The translations under genes were made by a program, and so were the position numbers. This document shows, one piece after another, positions 18,076 through 27,825 of a stretch of 50,096 nt of DNA. Origin of the DNA: Cladosporium sp. IMV 00045 (Eukaryota; Ascomycota; Dothideomycetes; Cladosporiales; Cladosporiaceae); contig MSJI02000625.1 of assembly GCA_001931905.2 (NCBI GenBank), positions 1 through 50,096 on the forward strand, in the 5' to 3' direction. The notes below the pieces were generated by a model that had not been told where the DNA came from, ran no database searches, and was given only the letters and a program-made list of their open reading frames with translations. The stretch's first letter is position 1. Each line of letters opens with the position of its first letter.

Positions 18076-20311
18076 ATGAGGTCCTTCGGCATTGCGAGTG
18101 CAGCATCGCTGCTTGCGTTGACTACTGCCCAATTCCCAGCTTCACCTGAAGGTGTAACAGTGCGGGACTCGAAGTTTGGCGATGGCGTCAAGCTGAGTTG
18201 GAAAGAGGTTGGGATGCTTCTAAGGCGCATTAGTCAAGATGGGCGCTGACAAGAGCAGAACGACATTTGCGAAACCACCGAAGGCGTTCGCAGCTACACC
18301 GGTTATGTCCATCTGCCACCCGGTAGTCTTGATGACCTGGGAGAAGAGCAAGACTACCCAATCAATACCTTCTTCTGGTTCTTCGAAGCCCGCAAGAATC
18401 CAGAGAATGCCCCGTTGGCTATCTGGATGAATGGAGGTCCTGGCAGCTCCTCCATGCTCGGCCTCTTCGTTGAGAATGGTCCTTGCTATGTACACTCCGA
18501 CTCCAACTCAACATACCTCAGCGAATTTTCATGGAACAATGAGGTCAACATGCTCTTCCTCGACCAGCCCGTGCAGGTTGGCCTCAGCTACGACACGCTG
18601 CAGAACATCACAAACAATCTAGTCACAGGTGATGTCAACATTCTGAGTGAGACGGACCAAATGCCAGAGCAGAACACCACCTACCTGCTCGGCACGTACC
18701 CTAGTCAGGATGGCAATCAAACTGCCCTGGGATCTGTCAATGCTGCTAAAGCAGCGTGGCACTTCTTGCAGACGTTCATTCAGGAGTTCCCGGCATACCA
18801 TCCAAACGATTCGCGAATCTCAATCGCCACGGAATCATATGTGAGTCGAGCTTGGTTTTCCAAATACGACATGTTCCTCTAGACTAACACCAATCAGGGC
18901 GGCCGCTACGGCCCAGCATTCGCCTCCTACTTCGAAGAACAAAACCAGAGAATCGAAAACGGCTCCTTCGTAGATGACGACGGCGAGAACGCGATCCTAC
19001 ACCTGGACACTCTCATGATCATCAACGGCTGCATCGACCGCCTGGTCCAATGGCCCGCCTACCCAACAATGGCATACAACAACACCTACGGCATCCAAGC
19101 GGTCAACGAATCGCAATGGCAAAACATGACTGACTCCTTCGAGCGTCCTGGCGCTTGCAGAGACCAGATCATCGAATGCAGGGAGGTCGCTGCCATCGGC
19201 GACCCGCAGAACTTGGGAGTCAACGAGACCGTCAACGAAATCTGCGAGGCGGCAGAGACGTTCTGCAGAGCATACGTCCTCAACCCGTACGTTCTGTACA
19301 GCGGACGAAACTACTACGACATCGCCACTCTAGACCCGGCGCCGACTCCCCCATCCTTCTACGAAGGCTTCTTGAACCAGGAACACGTGCAACAAGCAAT
19401 GGGCGTGCCGCTCAATTGGACCCAGAGCTCAAGCACAGTCAGCACAGCATTCAGGAGCATCGGCGACTACCCCCGTGATGGCTGGTTAGACGATCTCGCA
19501 TACCTTCTCGACAACGGCATCAAAGTCGCCCTCGTCTACGGTGACAGAGACTACGCTTGTAATTGGTGCGTAATCCACCGTACCTCCCCTCTCGTAATAA
19601 GTCATCACATGGGGCACATGGGCAAACCACTAACCTCACCCTCCCAGGTACGGCGGCGAACTCGTCTCCCTCGCCATAAACTCCAGCCTGTCCACCCCCT
19701 TCGCCTCCGCCGGCTACTCTCCCATCGAAACCAACAGCACCTACACGGGCGGCCAAGTGCGCCAGCACAGCAACCTGTCCTTCTCACGCGTCTACCAAGC
19801 CGGACACGAAGTGCCCGCCTACCAACCGCAAACTGCCTATGAGATTTTCATGCGCGTGCTCTTCAACCGCGACGTCGCGACGGGGACGCAACACACCGGT
19901 GCTGGAAGTAATTACTCCACTGAAGGGCCGAGTGATACGTTGGCGGAAAGGAACGAGCAGTTCGAGCAGCCGTTGCAGTTCTGCTATACGCTTGATCCGA
20001 GCGCGACGTGTACGGAGGAGCAAATTGAAATGTTGCTGAATGGGAGTGCGACGGTTTGTAGGTATATTGTGAAGGATCGCAATTCGACTGTGCTGTTCCC
20101 GGATTTGATGGGAAGCTTGGAGGAGGAGGGGTGTGGGAGCGGGGTTAATGGGAGTGGAGTGGGAGGTAATGGCACGGGAGGTGGGAATGGGACGGTTGGT
20201 GGAGGCTCTGGTCCGTCGCCTTCGACTCCTTTTGAGGGCGCGGCGTCGAGGGTGGCTGGGTCGGGGGTTGCGGCTTTGGTTTTGGGGTTGGTGATGTTTG
20301 CGGTTTTGTGA
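18076..20311 (+). CDS. Secreted serine carboxypeptidase (S10), GPI-anchored
   Basis: Four exons: 18076-18207, 18259-18840, 18898-19565 and 19648-20311 (introns of 51, 57 and 82 nt), 681 aa. It begins with a signal peptide ([19 protein letters not shown]). The S10 signature follows: substrate loop MNGGPGSSS, catalytic Ser in ATESYGGRYG (split just after ESY by the second intron), Asp in [10 protein letters not shown] and His in QAGHEVPAY. Many NxS/T sites point to heavy glycosylation. The C terminus has a Gly/Asn/Ser-rich spacer (about residues 625-660) and a hydrophobic end ([14 protein letters not shown]), as expected for a GPI-anchor signal. It probably trims C-terminal residues from peptides at the cell surface or wall. 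The first acceptor could be 18255 instead of 18258, which adds one Gln. Specificity (S1-like) is inferred. Confidence 0.9.
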
Positions 20312-20812
20312 GGGGAGGGGTTTGTTGATGTGATGATTGACGAGTTACGGGAGGGGTTCTAATGGGAAGGACTAAATGAGAGCCGAGAGACATAGATTGA
20401 CTTAACGTATACGCCTGGGATAAGCTTACTGAATGACTTAATGCAGACTTCACCTGATGTTCCTCACCAGCACATGTCGGAATGTCTAGCCCTGCGAATG
20501 CGAACTCACGATAAGAAACCTCACTCAGACGTTTCAATGATTGTTTGCAAGTGACAATTGAATTTCTCCGCATGTTCAATTCTCGCTCTTCGAAGTGTCG
20601 ATATCAAAACAAAGCATTCAAGCAATTCCTCAAGAACGGGCAAGCATCATTCAGAAGAAGGGTATCTCGTTAACTCCTCGCTCGTGACCATCTGCCGAAT
20701 ATTTCTTGTTTTTCTTGTTTCCTTTGTTCCGGCGAGCCCTTGAAATCCGTAGTTCCCAAGTATTGGTACAAAACTGTAGCAAGCTAGCCTAAAAAACTGG
20801 ACATGCAGCCTC
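20312..20812. other. Intergenic between convergent genes
   Basis: Shared 3' region of the carboxypeptidase and rhodanese genes. No further gene or repeat seen. Confidence 0.4.
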
Positions 20813-21835
20813 TCACTCGCTCTTGTGGATGAGGTTCTCCGTTGGCTTGACTCTCTGCGCCCACTCAGTCCAGCTGCCATCGTACACTCTCCTGCTTCCG
20901 TCTCCGTAGCCAGCCTCAGTCAGAGCAGCGTCAATGATAGTAGCGGTGACACCAGTGCCGCAGCTGGAAATCACCGGCTTGGACGGGTCGACGCCACGCT
21001 GCTTGAAGACCTCTCTAAGCTTCTCCGGTGAGAGGAAAGTCTTGGTCTCCGGGTCGAGCAGCTCGGGTACAGGGACCGGAAGGGAGCCGGGAATGTGACC
21101 GCTGGAGAGACCGGGTCTGGGCTCAGGGTCGGTGCCCTTCCATCTGCCGTCAGATCTGGCGTCGAGAATCTGCACCTCCTCGCGACCTTCTTTGTTCCAA
21201 TCGCGCGCAAGCTCGCGCACTTCTTTGAAGTCGACCACCTTGCTGCTGTCCAGTTCTGGGAGCGGGTAGTCGGAACGTTCGACTGAAGCCTGCTCTCCCT
21301 GCTCGACTGGGTGACCTTGCTCGACCCAAAGCTTATAGTTGTTGAGAAGGTGCACAGACGGGTGGCCGAAGACACGCAGAGTCCAGGCGACACGCGGCGC
21401 AGAGAAGATGCCCAACTCTGCAGAGTCGTACACAACAAGCACATCGTCTTTCTTCACACCCAGCTCTTTCATAGCGCTCTGGAAGATTTCCGGCGAGGGG
21501 AGCATGTGCGGGTATGGGGAGTGGGCATCGGCGACTTTGTCAAGGTCGAAGAATCGGGCGCTGGGAACGTGGCCTGCTGTGAAGACCTCGCGGCCGGTGC
21601 GCTGTTGAGGATCATTGGGGAGGAACCATGAACCGCAGATGGGAATGGTCTTGGGTGAGGTGGAGAGCTTGGAGGGCGAGTTGGCGCGCAGGGCGGTGGC
21701 CAGCTCGTTGGGGCTCACGAGATAGGAGCGGAAGGTGCTTTGGGCGCGCGACATGATGAAGGGTGTGAGAGTGAATGGCTTGGTCGTCTTGCTTGCGAGT
21801 GCCGGGCGACGGAGGAGGAAGGTGGTGGAGGCCAT
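20813..21835 (-). CDS. Thiosulfate / 3-mercaptopyruvate sulfurtransferase (two rhodanese domains)
   Basis: Intronless, 340 aa. It moves sulfane sulfur from thiosulfate or 3-mercaptopyruvate to an acceptor; the yeast counterpart Tum1 feeds sulfur to tRNA thiolation. The first 30 residues look like a mitochondrial presequence (MASTTFLLRRPALASKTTKP). Domain 1 (about 35-165) is the inactive structural copy with GHVPSARFFDLD and VVYDS. Domain 2 (about 205-330) has LDARSDGRW, SGHIPGS and the active-site loop SCGTGVTA with the catalytic Cys at about residue 292. The CGTGVT loop is the form usual for mercaptopyruvate sulfurtransferases (CG[ST]GVT) rather than the CRKGVT of thiosulfate rhodaneses, so mercaptopyruvate is the more likely donor. 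The gene diverges from APC11. Confidence 0.9.
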   Translation of the reverse strand: MASTTFLLRRPALASKTTKPFTLTPFIMSRAQSTFRSYLVSPNELATALRANSPSKLSTSPKTIPICGSWFLPNDPQQRTGREVFTAGHVPSARFFDLDKVADAHSPYPHMLPSPEIFQSAMKELGVKKDDVLVVYDSAELGIFSAPRVAWTLRVFGHPSVHLLNNYKLWVEQGHPVEQGEQASVERSDYPLPELDSSKVVDFKEVRELARDWNKEGREEVQILDARSDGRWKGTDPEPRPGLSSGHIPGSLPVPVPELLDPETKTFLSPEKLREVFKQRGVDPSKPVISSCGTGVTATIIDAALTEAGYGDGSRRVYDGSWTEWAQRVKPTENLIHKSE

Positions 21836-22449
21836 TGTGAAGGAGTGAGGTGTGAGTGGTGTTGAAAGAATGAGTGAGGTGTGGAGTCTGCGTTAGCTTG
21901 AAGGTTGGCGCGGGTGTCGTGATCTGAGGTCGGCTTCCCAATGCCGAGTGGTAGTGAAAAGGGATGCCTTTGCCCTTGCTTGTTTTGATAGCTGAAAAGG
22001 GAGACTTGTAAGTGAGGTTGTGGTGGATGTGGGAGGGAGGGCTGTGAAGAGGGGATGCAGGAAGAGGAGAGCGGTATACTTGGTACTTGGTGCAGCACGG
22101 GATCACCGCGGCCCTTATCTCTGGCTGAGCGTAGTGTGTGTGTTTCTAGGACTCTTCGCTTTTTCGTGATCGGCAGAAGGTGGAGGTTGGGAGCTATCAC
22201 CCAAGCTCGTCCATTCACGCAATCACGTCACTGACGACCCCGCAAAAACACGACGGGAAGGCTCGATCCGTGAGCCCGAACCACTTCTTGTTCATGTGCC
22301 CTAACAAACACTCCGACAGACATATCAGATCCAGTCAAAACATGCGGTAGACAGGTCGAGCGTGTGATAGTTTACACGCCACAAGGGACTGTCACTCAAA
22401 ACAACCAGTCACAGGAGCAACACTACAGCTCCACAATACACAACACAAC
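21836..22449. promoter_or_regulatory. Divergent intergenic region, rhodanese and APC11
   Basis: 614 bp between divergent start codons, expected to hold both promoters and leaders. A T/G-rich strand near 21840-22060 fits a minus-strand leader. No motif asserted. Confidence 0.4.
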
Positions 22450-22883
22450 ATGAAAGTCACCATCAACTCCTTCCGCGCCGTGGCCACCTGGAAATGGGAT
22501 CTGCCCGAAGAGTCCGACGACACATGTGGTATCTGCCGCGTCAACTTCGAAGGCACATGCAGCAAATGCAAATTCCCTGGCGATGACTGCCCCATCATAG
22601 TCGGAGAATGCAGACATTGCTTTCACATGGTATGTCCGGGCTTGGGAAGATCCTCTACAGACCACCGCTGATCTTCTGTAGCATTGCATCAGCGACTGGA
22701 TCTCCTCGGACGCCAGTCAGGGCAAGTGTCCTATGTGTCGACAGCGTGAGTTTGGCTTCTTTTCACATGTTTCTTGAAGATCTTGCTAATGGTATCATAG
22801 CTTTCAGAGAGAAAATGGCCGATCATCCCCGGACTCCTGCTGTTGCTGGCACGCCTCGTACTCCCGCCACCGCTGCTACTTGA
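22450..22883 (+). CDS. APC11: Anaphase-promoting complex subunit 11 (RING-H2)
   Basis: Three exons: 22450-22629, 22682-22745 and 22801-22883 (introns of 52 and 55 nt), 108 aa. Apc11 is the catalytic RING subunit that, with the cullin Apc2, brings the E2 to APC/C substrates. The start MKVTINSFRAVATWKWDL matches the family (MKVKI...VATW.W). The RING ligands are in order: CGIC, then C..C in CSKCKFPGDDCP, CRHCFHMHC and CPMC. The first splice joins HCFHM to HCISDW exactly where the metal-binding His pair is. After the RING the protein continues about 25 residues beyond the usual end, with repeated Thr-Pro (RTPAVAGTPRTPAT), potential proline-directed kinase sites. The CDH1 gene, which encodes an activator of the same complex, lies 14 kb to the right. 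Confidence 0.93.
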
Positions 22884-23435
22884 GTCTTCGATCCTAGCCA
22901 AGCCTTTGATGACTTTTGGCGCGTTTGAGGATGTCAAAGTACCAGCAGAGATTCAACCTTCTGCACGGTGCACGGCTCCAGCCTCTCCTGCAGATGCCCG
23001 TTCAAGACCGCTACAGATTGGCGGAAGTCCTTCTATGATGAAGCCAACGTATTGGACAAGCCATCTTTTACCTTGCTGGACCGACAGTAAATGAGCATTG
23101 TCCTATGCAACTTCTGTACATGGAACAAGCTAGTTGCGTGACATTCAGACACAACATAAAGCAAGGTCAGAGTATGCTCGCAGCTTTGCCGCTATTAGAG
23201 CTAAAGGTCGGGCAACTCAGTATCAGGGAAATCACCAGTTGCGCCCACCTCCGCAACAAGGAAATGCGCTGTTTGCTTCATTGAGCAGATTGCAGCGACA
23301 TTGCGCAGTCTTTCTAAGGATTAGGGAATGCGACGTTGAAGTCGCCGGAGGCTTGGATGGACTAGTATCTCAATTTCAACGTAGGGACTTTATTAATCAT
23401 TACAAGCACAAGATACGAAAGCTCTGAAAGCGCTC
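22884..23435. other. Intergenic between convergent genes
   Basis: 3' regions of APC11 and the Ser-rich gene. Frames of about 90 codons here have no recognisable content. Confidence 0.4.
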
Positions 23436-24341
23436 TCAATACACCCACTCCGGCCTTCGCTCTTTCACGAACTTCCCGTTCGACACTTCAACTCCATCAT
23501 CCTCAAACCGCCTATCACCGCTTTGCGAGTGCCCAGACCGCGGATAACTGTAGATCTTCGTGCGCGTCCTCGACGCCCCCGACCCACTCCCGCCACCCTT
23601 CGATCGCTTCGAGGAAACCATCGAAATCGAATCCTCCGGCACAACCGTGTCGTCATCCCGAGCTTCTCCATATCCCAAGAGCCTACGATCATCCTTCTCA
23701 GGTGCTCGATGAGAACTTCCAGAGATCATTGAGGAAGGAGCCACGTCGAGACCCCATTCAGACCTTCCGTCTCTACTTCCATGATCCCTCCCTCCCAAAC
23801 GAGACCTGACTTTCACCCCCTCCTCATTTACAGGCGCGTTGTCCCATTCCTGCCTTACTTCGATGCTTTTGAAATACCTTCTTGGAGCTTGCCTTGGAGC
23901 GTATCCGGGGTGGTCTGGCGACCCGAAGGTTTGTGAGGAAAACGCGGTGATTTTCGTGTACGAGCTGCCGCTGCTGTAGATGCTGTCTTTGCTGCTGCAG
24001 CCGTGGCTGCTCGGGTTGCTAGGCTTGCTAGAGCCTCGCGACGATTGCGCGGCGTAGGTGCTGGGGCGGCTGCTGCTTCTGCTGCTTCTGCTACTGCTGG
24101 GAGGAGGGTATCGGTTCGAGGCGTGGCTCATGGCTTGCGAGTTTTCCTGAACAGGCGAGCGGTGGCTAGAGGGGTGACTTGTGGCGTTTGATCGTTCTCG
24201 AATAGGCATGTGGCTGCTATGGGAGCTTCTGCTATGTATTGAAGTGGGAGGTCGGACGGTGTAAGAGCTTGTGACCTCGCTTGGTTGCGAAGACATCTGA
24301 GCCGATGGGCGTGGATCGTAGAGGACAAGGTCTCTGGTCAT
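23436..24341 (-). CDS. Ser-rich protein of unknown function
   Basis: Intronless, 301 aa from the first in-frame ATG, MTRDLVLYDPRPSAQ. More than a quarter of the first two thirds is serine, in runs such as SSSRSSRSSSRPS and SSRGSSKPSNPSS, with His, Arg and Pro between. Blocks that look conserved are SYTKITAFSSQTFGSPDHPG, RRYFKSIEVRQEWDNAP and the end GKFVKERRPEWVY. There is no membrane segment, signal peptide or enzymatic motif. It is probably largely disordered with short linear motifs. The open frame continues upstream of 24341 to 24503 but contains no earlier ATG. I do not recognise the family. The real-gene call rests on the length of the frame and the non-repetitive C-terminal third. Confidence 0.6.
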   Translation of the reverse strand: MTRDLVLYDPRPSAQMSSQPSEVTSSYTVRPPTSIHSRSSHSSHMPIRERSNATSHPSSHRSPVQENSQAMSHASNRYPPPSSSRSSRSSSRPSTYAAQSSRGSSKPSNPSSHGCSSKDSIYSSGSSYTKITAFSSQTFGSPDHPGYAPRQAPRRYFKSIEVRQEWDNAPVNEEGVKVRSRLGGRDHGSRDGRSEWGLDVAPSSMISGSSHRAPEKDDRRLLGYGEARDDDTVVPEDSISMVSSKRSKGGGSGSGASRTRTKIYSYPRSGHSQSGDRRFEDDGVEVSNGKFVKERRPEWVY

Positions 24342-25642
24342 CTTGCTTGCTTGCTTGAATGCGTTTGATGTCTGGAGCAATTGATGTGGACAAACAGCTC
24401 TAGTCTTGTGTAATGAAAACAAGAAATCTAATGCAGGGTAACGGGAGCGTGCAGAAGATGTCAAACCAACTTGGTAATGATAAGAATGATGAGCTGGGTT
24501 CAAGCATCACATCGTGCAGTCAGCGTGCGTATTAAATAAACCACCTCGATCATCGCAAACACATCAATCCAAATCAACCCAAACCATACAAAAGACCAAT
24601 CAACCCCCCACAAAGCTCTCCATACGCGCCCAAACACACCACGCAGAGCCATCAAAATCGCACGTCAAAATGCAAGGCAAAACCTAAGATAGAAGCAGGG
24701 CAAAACGCCAAACACACAGACCGCCGACGTGTCTCCCTAACATCGAATGGAATCCAGCGCCCAAAGCCAGCCTGGCTTCCAGCCCGGCTTCCAGCCCGAC
24801 TGCGAAATGAGTTTTTGGGTAGCAAATAGCAATACAACAAAGCGGGAAGAAGGATAGAGGGGCGCTCTATATGCAGGGAATCACACGCACGCACGTGGCT
24901 CGACAGCCACGCTTTGCATGTACCTAAAAGCACATACTCAAGGAATTGGGGATTATTTCAGGGCGTATGGGCGATGTCCGGCTGGAACATTCAAGTTGTG
25001 TGATGGGACGTGACGGGAGTGACGAATTGCAGGGTGAAGAGATGTAGTTGCCTGAGAAGTATGCGTGTAAATGAGGCAGATGTCTTTGTGTACTTCTGTA
25101 TAAGGTAAAGTAAGGTAGATGGTGTGTACGGGGCGCGGTCAAGGTGCGCGAGAAGGCGAACCGGGGCGCGGCTGCAGGTGGCTGGGAGCTGAAGACAGCC
25201 TTGCGTTTCTTGTAGCGGGCATGCAGCTTGATGAGACCTGCATGAGGCCGCCCTATACATCTCTTTCGGTATACAAGATGGTTTGGATTTAGTTGGGGAT
25301 GCCTTTAGAGATGGGGTTTGTTACAATGACAGTCTCAGACGTTGTCTGATTTGGTGATGAAATTTGCATGAGGCCGCCCTGGACACATCTTTCGGTGCGG
25401 CGAATGGTATGGATTCAGTTGGGTTTGCCTCCAAAGGTTGGGGTTTCATCTATGCCCCAGTGGCTTCACTTCATGAAACGTCTTTCATACATCTATATCT
25501 TCGAATAATTTCAGAACATTGAATGACAAGAATGGTGTATACTGCTGATGAGCAAATCGAACGCACAACTTCATTATGTTCAATCTTGACAACACAAGGC
25601 AACTGTGACACCCAAACAAAGCGGCCCCATCGTAGTTGAGCA
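24342..25642. other. Intergenic with a diverged duplication
   Basis: 1.3 kb. It holds the diverged direct repeat at 25235-25448 (separate entry) and a short Pro/Cys-type tandem at about 24762-24802 (ggcttccagcc repeated). No plausible gene. Confidence 0.5.
25235..25448. repeat. Diverged direct repeat, two copies of about 80 bp, period 126
   Basis: Copy 1 starts at about 25240 and copy 2 at about 25366. Both begin gcatgaggccgccct and share tttcggt, atggattt/cagttggg, tgcct and ggggttt. The copies differ at many sites, a good part of them C/T or G/A. The repeat lies just downstream of the DUF7580 gene. No open frame spans it. Confidence 0.65.
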
Positions 25643-27379
25643 TTACCATTTGAGATCACGCTGGAAAGGGTAGAGCATATTCTCAATCATCTCCTTGCGC
25701 AGGGTTGGCTCATTCAGATCCAGATCGGATCTTCCAAGGAAGTTCCAACAGGCACGAATCGATTCTGCAAAGCAAGGAGGCCATATCTGCGCATCTTCGT
25801 GCAAGTGCCTCATCATGATGGAAAGGTCCTCGGCAGTTGCTGCATTAGTCGCTGTCCGCCAGTCGTCAATTGGTGTCAGTTCCACAATTTGCAAGAGGAC
25901 GATACCAAGTGCCAGAATCCGGTCGCTATCGCTCGGGCATGGAACCACCGCAGAATTGCCTGGTGGGTAGACCTGACGAATGAATGGGCGCTCGATGTCT
26001 AGCTGTTTGTTTGAGCGAAGCAAGATCACATCCTCGGCACACCAGCAGTTGGGAAGCCACGGGGTCGATTGGAGTTGCAGAAATGAAGAGACCAGTGTCA
26101 GTGCGAGCTGAATGCACTGCTTTACCTTTGTTTCTGACCGCATCGATGTTCCCAGTAGCTCCTTGAGCGTCACAGTCGCCCACGTTGTGGCGTCTGCGGA
26201 AGCAGGTGCTTGCGACCCACGATCGCCGAAGAACTGGTCCTTATGGTCTAGGTGAAGTGGTAGGCAGGAGTTGCCGACGTTCGCGTGCTTGCAGAAGTCG
26301 TCAATGATCGCTAGTCCAGATGGAACATTTCCCGTTGTACCAAAGTTGATGGCACGTCGTGGTCGCTGTGCGGGCTCTTCGCTGACATTGACCTGGAAAG
26401 AGCACCATTTCTGAGCTTGCATCATTGCTATGGTGAAAGGAGTCTGATCTATCTTTTCATCGCCGTCCCTCCGTATGCGCCTTTCGAGGCGCAAGTTCAC
26501 GCAATGACTCGGATGATCAGGGCATGACCAAACGCTGTGCAGTGCTCGGTGGAGTCGGCAGGCGTGATCTTTTATCTCATCCAAGGGCCGTGAGAAAGGC
26601 TCCCTGCGTTTGTTAATCGTGACGCACGGCGGGATTGCGTGCGGAGAGACACTCTTGCCAATAATTTCATCGAGTTCGCGTGTTCCGTCTTTTGCTTTTT
26701 GCAACAATGGCCCAATCTCTCCCCCTTGGAGTACGAGTTTCAGCCTTTTCTTCAATGTGCGAGAGAAATGAGTCGTCTGGGGACTGGAATGGACTTGTAG
26801 CTTAGCAGATGCGACGCCAGCCCATGGGTCCTGGTGAGGTCGAAGTCAGTTTTATGGTTGGTTTTCTCAAACTTTCCACTACGTAAACTCATGTCTTCTT
26901 GATGTTCACGACTTCTGAAACACTAGAGGGATGAGGCCAGATCTTACCGAGCGAAACCCTTGCATCCCTTCCATCCTCAACAAACCCTCTTTGTCCAAGC
27001 CCAGGATACCGGCGAGCTTCATCATGCTGTCACAGATCATGACAGCCTTTATTTTGTACGCCTCGTAGCTCGGCAGGCCCAAAAACTGCTGCAGCTTGCG
27101 CTCCGAATCATTATTCTGCCATGACAAGGCTTTCGAACCTTTGACCATCTCGTCGAATTGCTCGCTGTCTGCGACCGAGGCATTATGACACAGGTTCTGT
27201 ATAGTCTTCGTAAAGGAGACATGAACGCAGTACAGCTCCTTCTTGCGTTTCGACAGCTGTGAGCGGTAGGCGAAGAGGCTGGCGAAAGGCTCCATCTCGT
27301 CCTCGTATTGCGCGATCATCTTGATGCATAGCGGCAAAACCGCGAGCACAAGCCCGGCGACCTCGACTCCAGTCGACAT
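25643..27379 (-). CDS. DUF7580-type fungal protein
   Basis: Two exons read on the minus strand: 27379-26948 and 26830-25643 (intron 117 nt), 539 aa. The start MSTGVEVAGLVLAVLPLCI and the helical region after it (about residues 1-140) are typical of a large, lineage-variable fungal family. The C-terminal half has the pattern QLALTLVSSFLQLQSTPWLP, NCWCAEDVILL and IRQVYPPG, which I associate with DUF7580. The splice joins GFRS to DPWAGVA in frame. The ATG chosen is the first one; an in-frame GTG 33 bases upstream is ignored. The family has no established function; members often sit in variable regions near NLR-like genes, which fits the divergent neighbour. No catalytic motif seen. I am fairly sure of the gene model, less of the family label. 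Confidence 0.75.
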
Positions 27380-27825
27380 CCTAGGACGATTCTGTGTCCT
27401 TGTCCTAGACACATATTGAAATATGTAAGCTGTTAAAATGACAGTGAGAGCCCAGAAAAAAACTCCTCAGCCTCACATGCATGGCGACCTGTGCGGGGCA
27501 AGCACTCGACATTCAGCCTCGTTTCTTTCGATGAGGGCTGACAATCTTCTTCATCACTTCCTTCGCAAATAGGACGACTTGTCCGCAAGCAAAGAGCTGA
27601 AGTTCTGATCATGAGAGATTAGTCTACGTCTTGACACATCTAGCCGCCGAATCTGAGCTTTCTCTGGTGTCTATCCACCTGAACACCAGCCAGTGTGAAC
27701 AGTCCTGTACGCCCCTGTGAATCAACATCAGGTGTATGAGGCGATTTCTGATCAGCAGAGGACCACAAGTAGCAATTTTGCTGAAACAGGATATAACTTC
27801 CAAGGCGGGGATCTACGTTGTTACC
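27380..27825. promoter_or_regulatory. Divergent intergenic region, DUF7580 and ANK/TPR genes
   Basis: 446 bp between divergent start codons. An in-frame ATG at 27736 could extend the ANK/TPR protein by 30 residues. No motif asserted. Confidence 0.4.
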
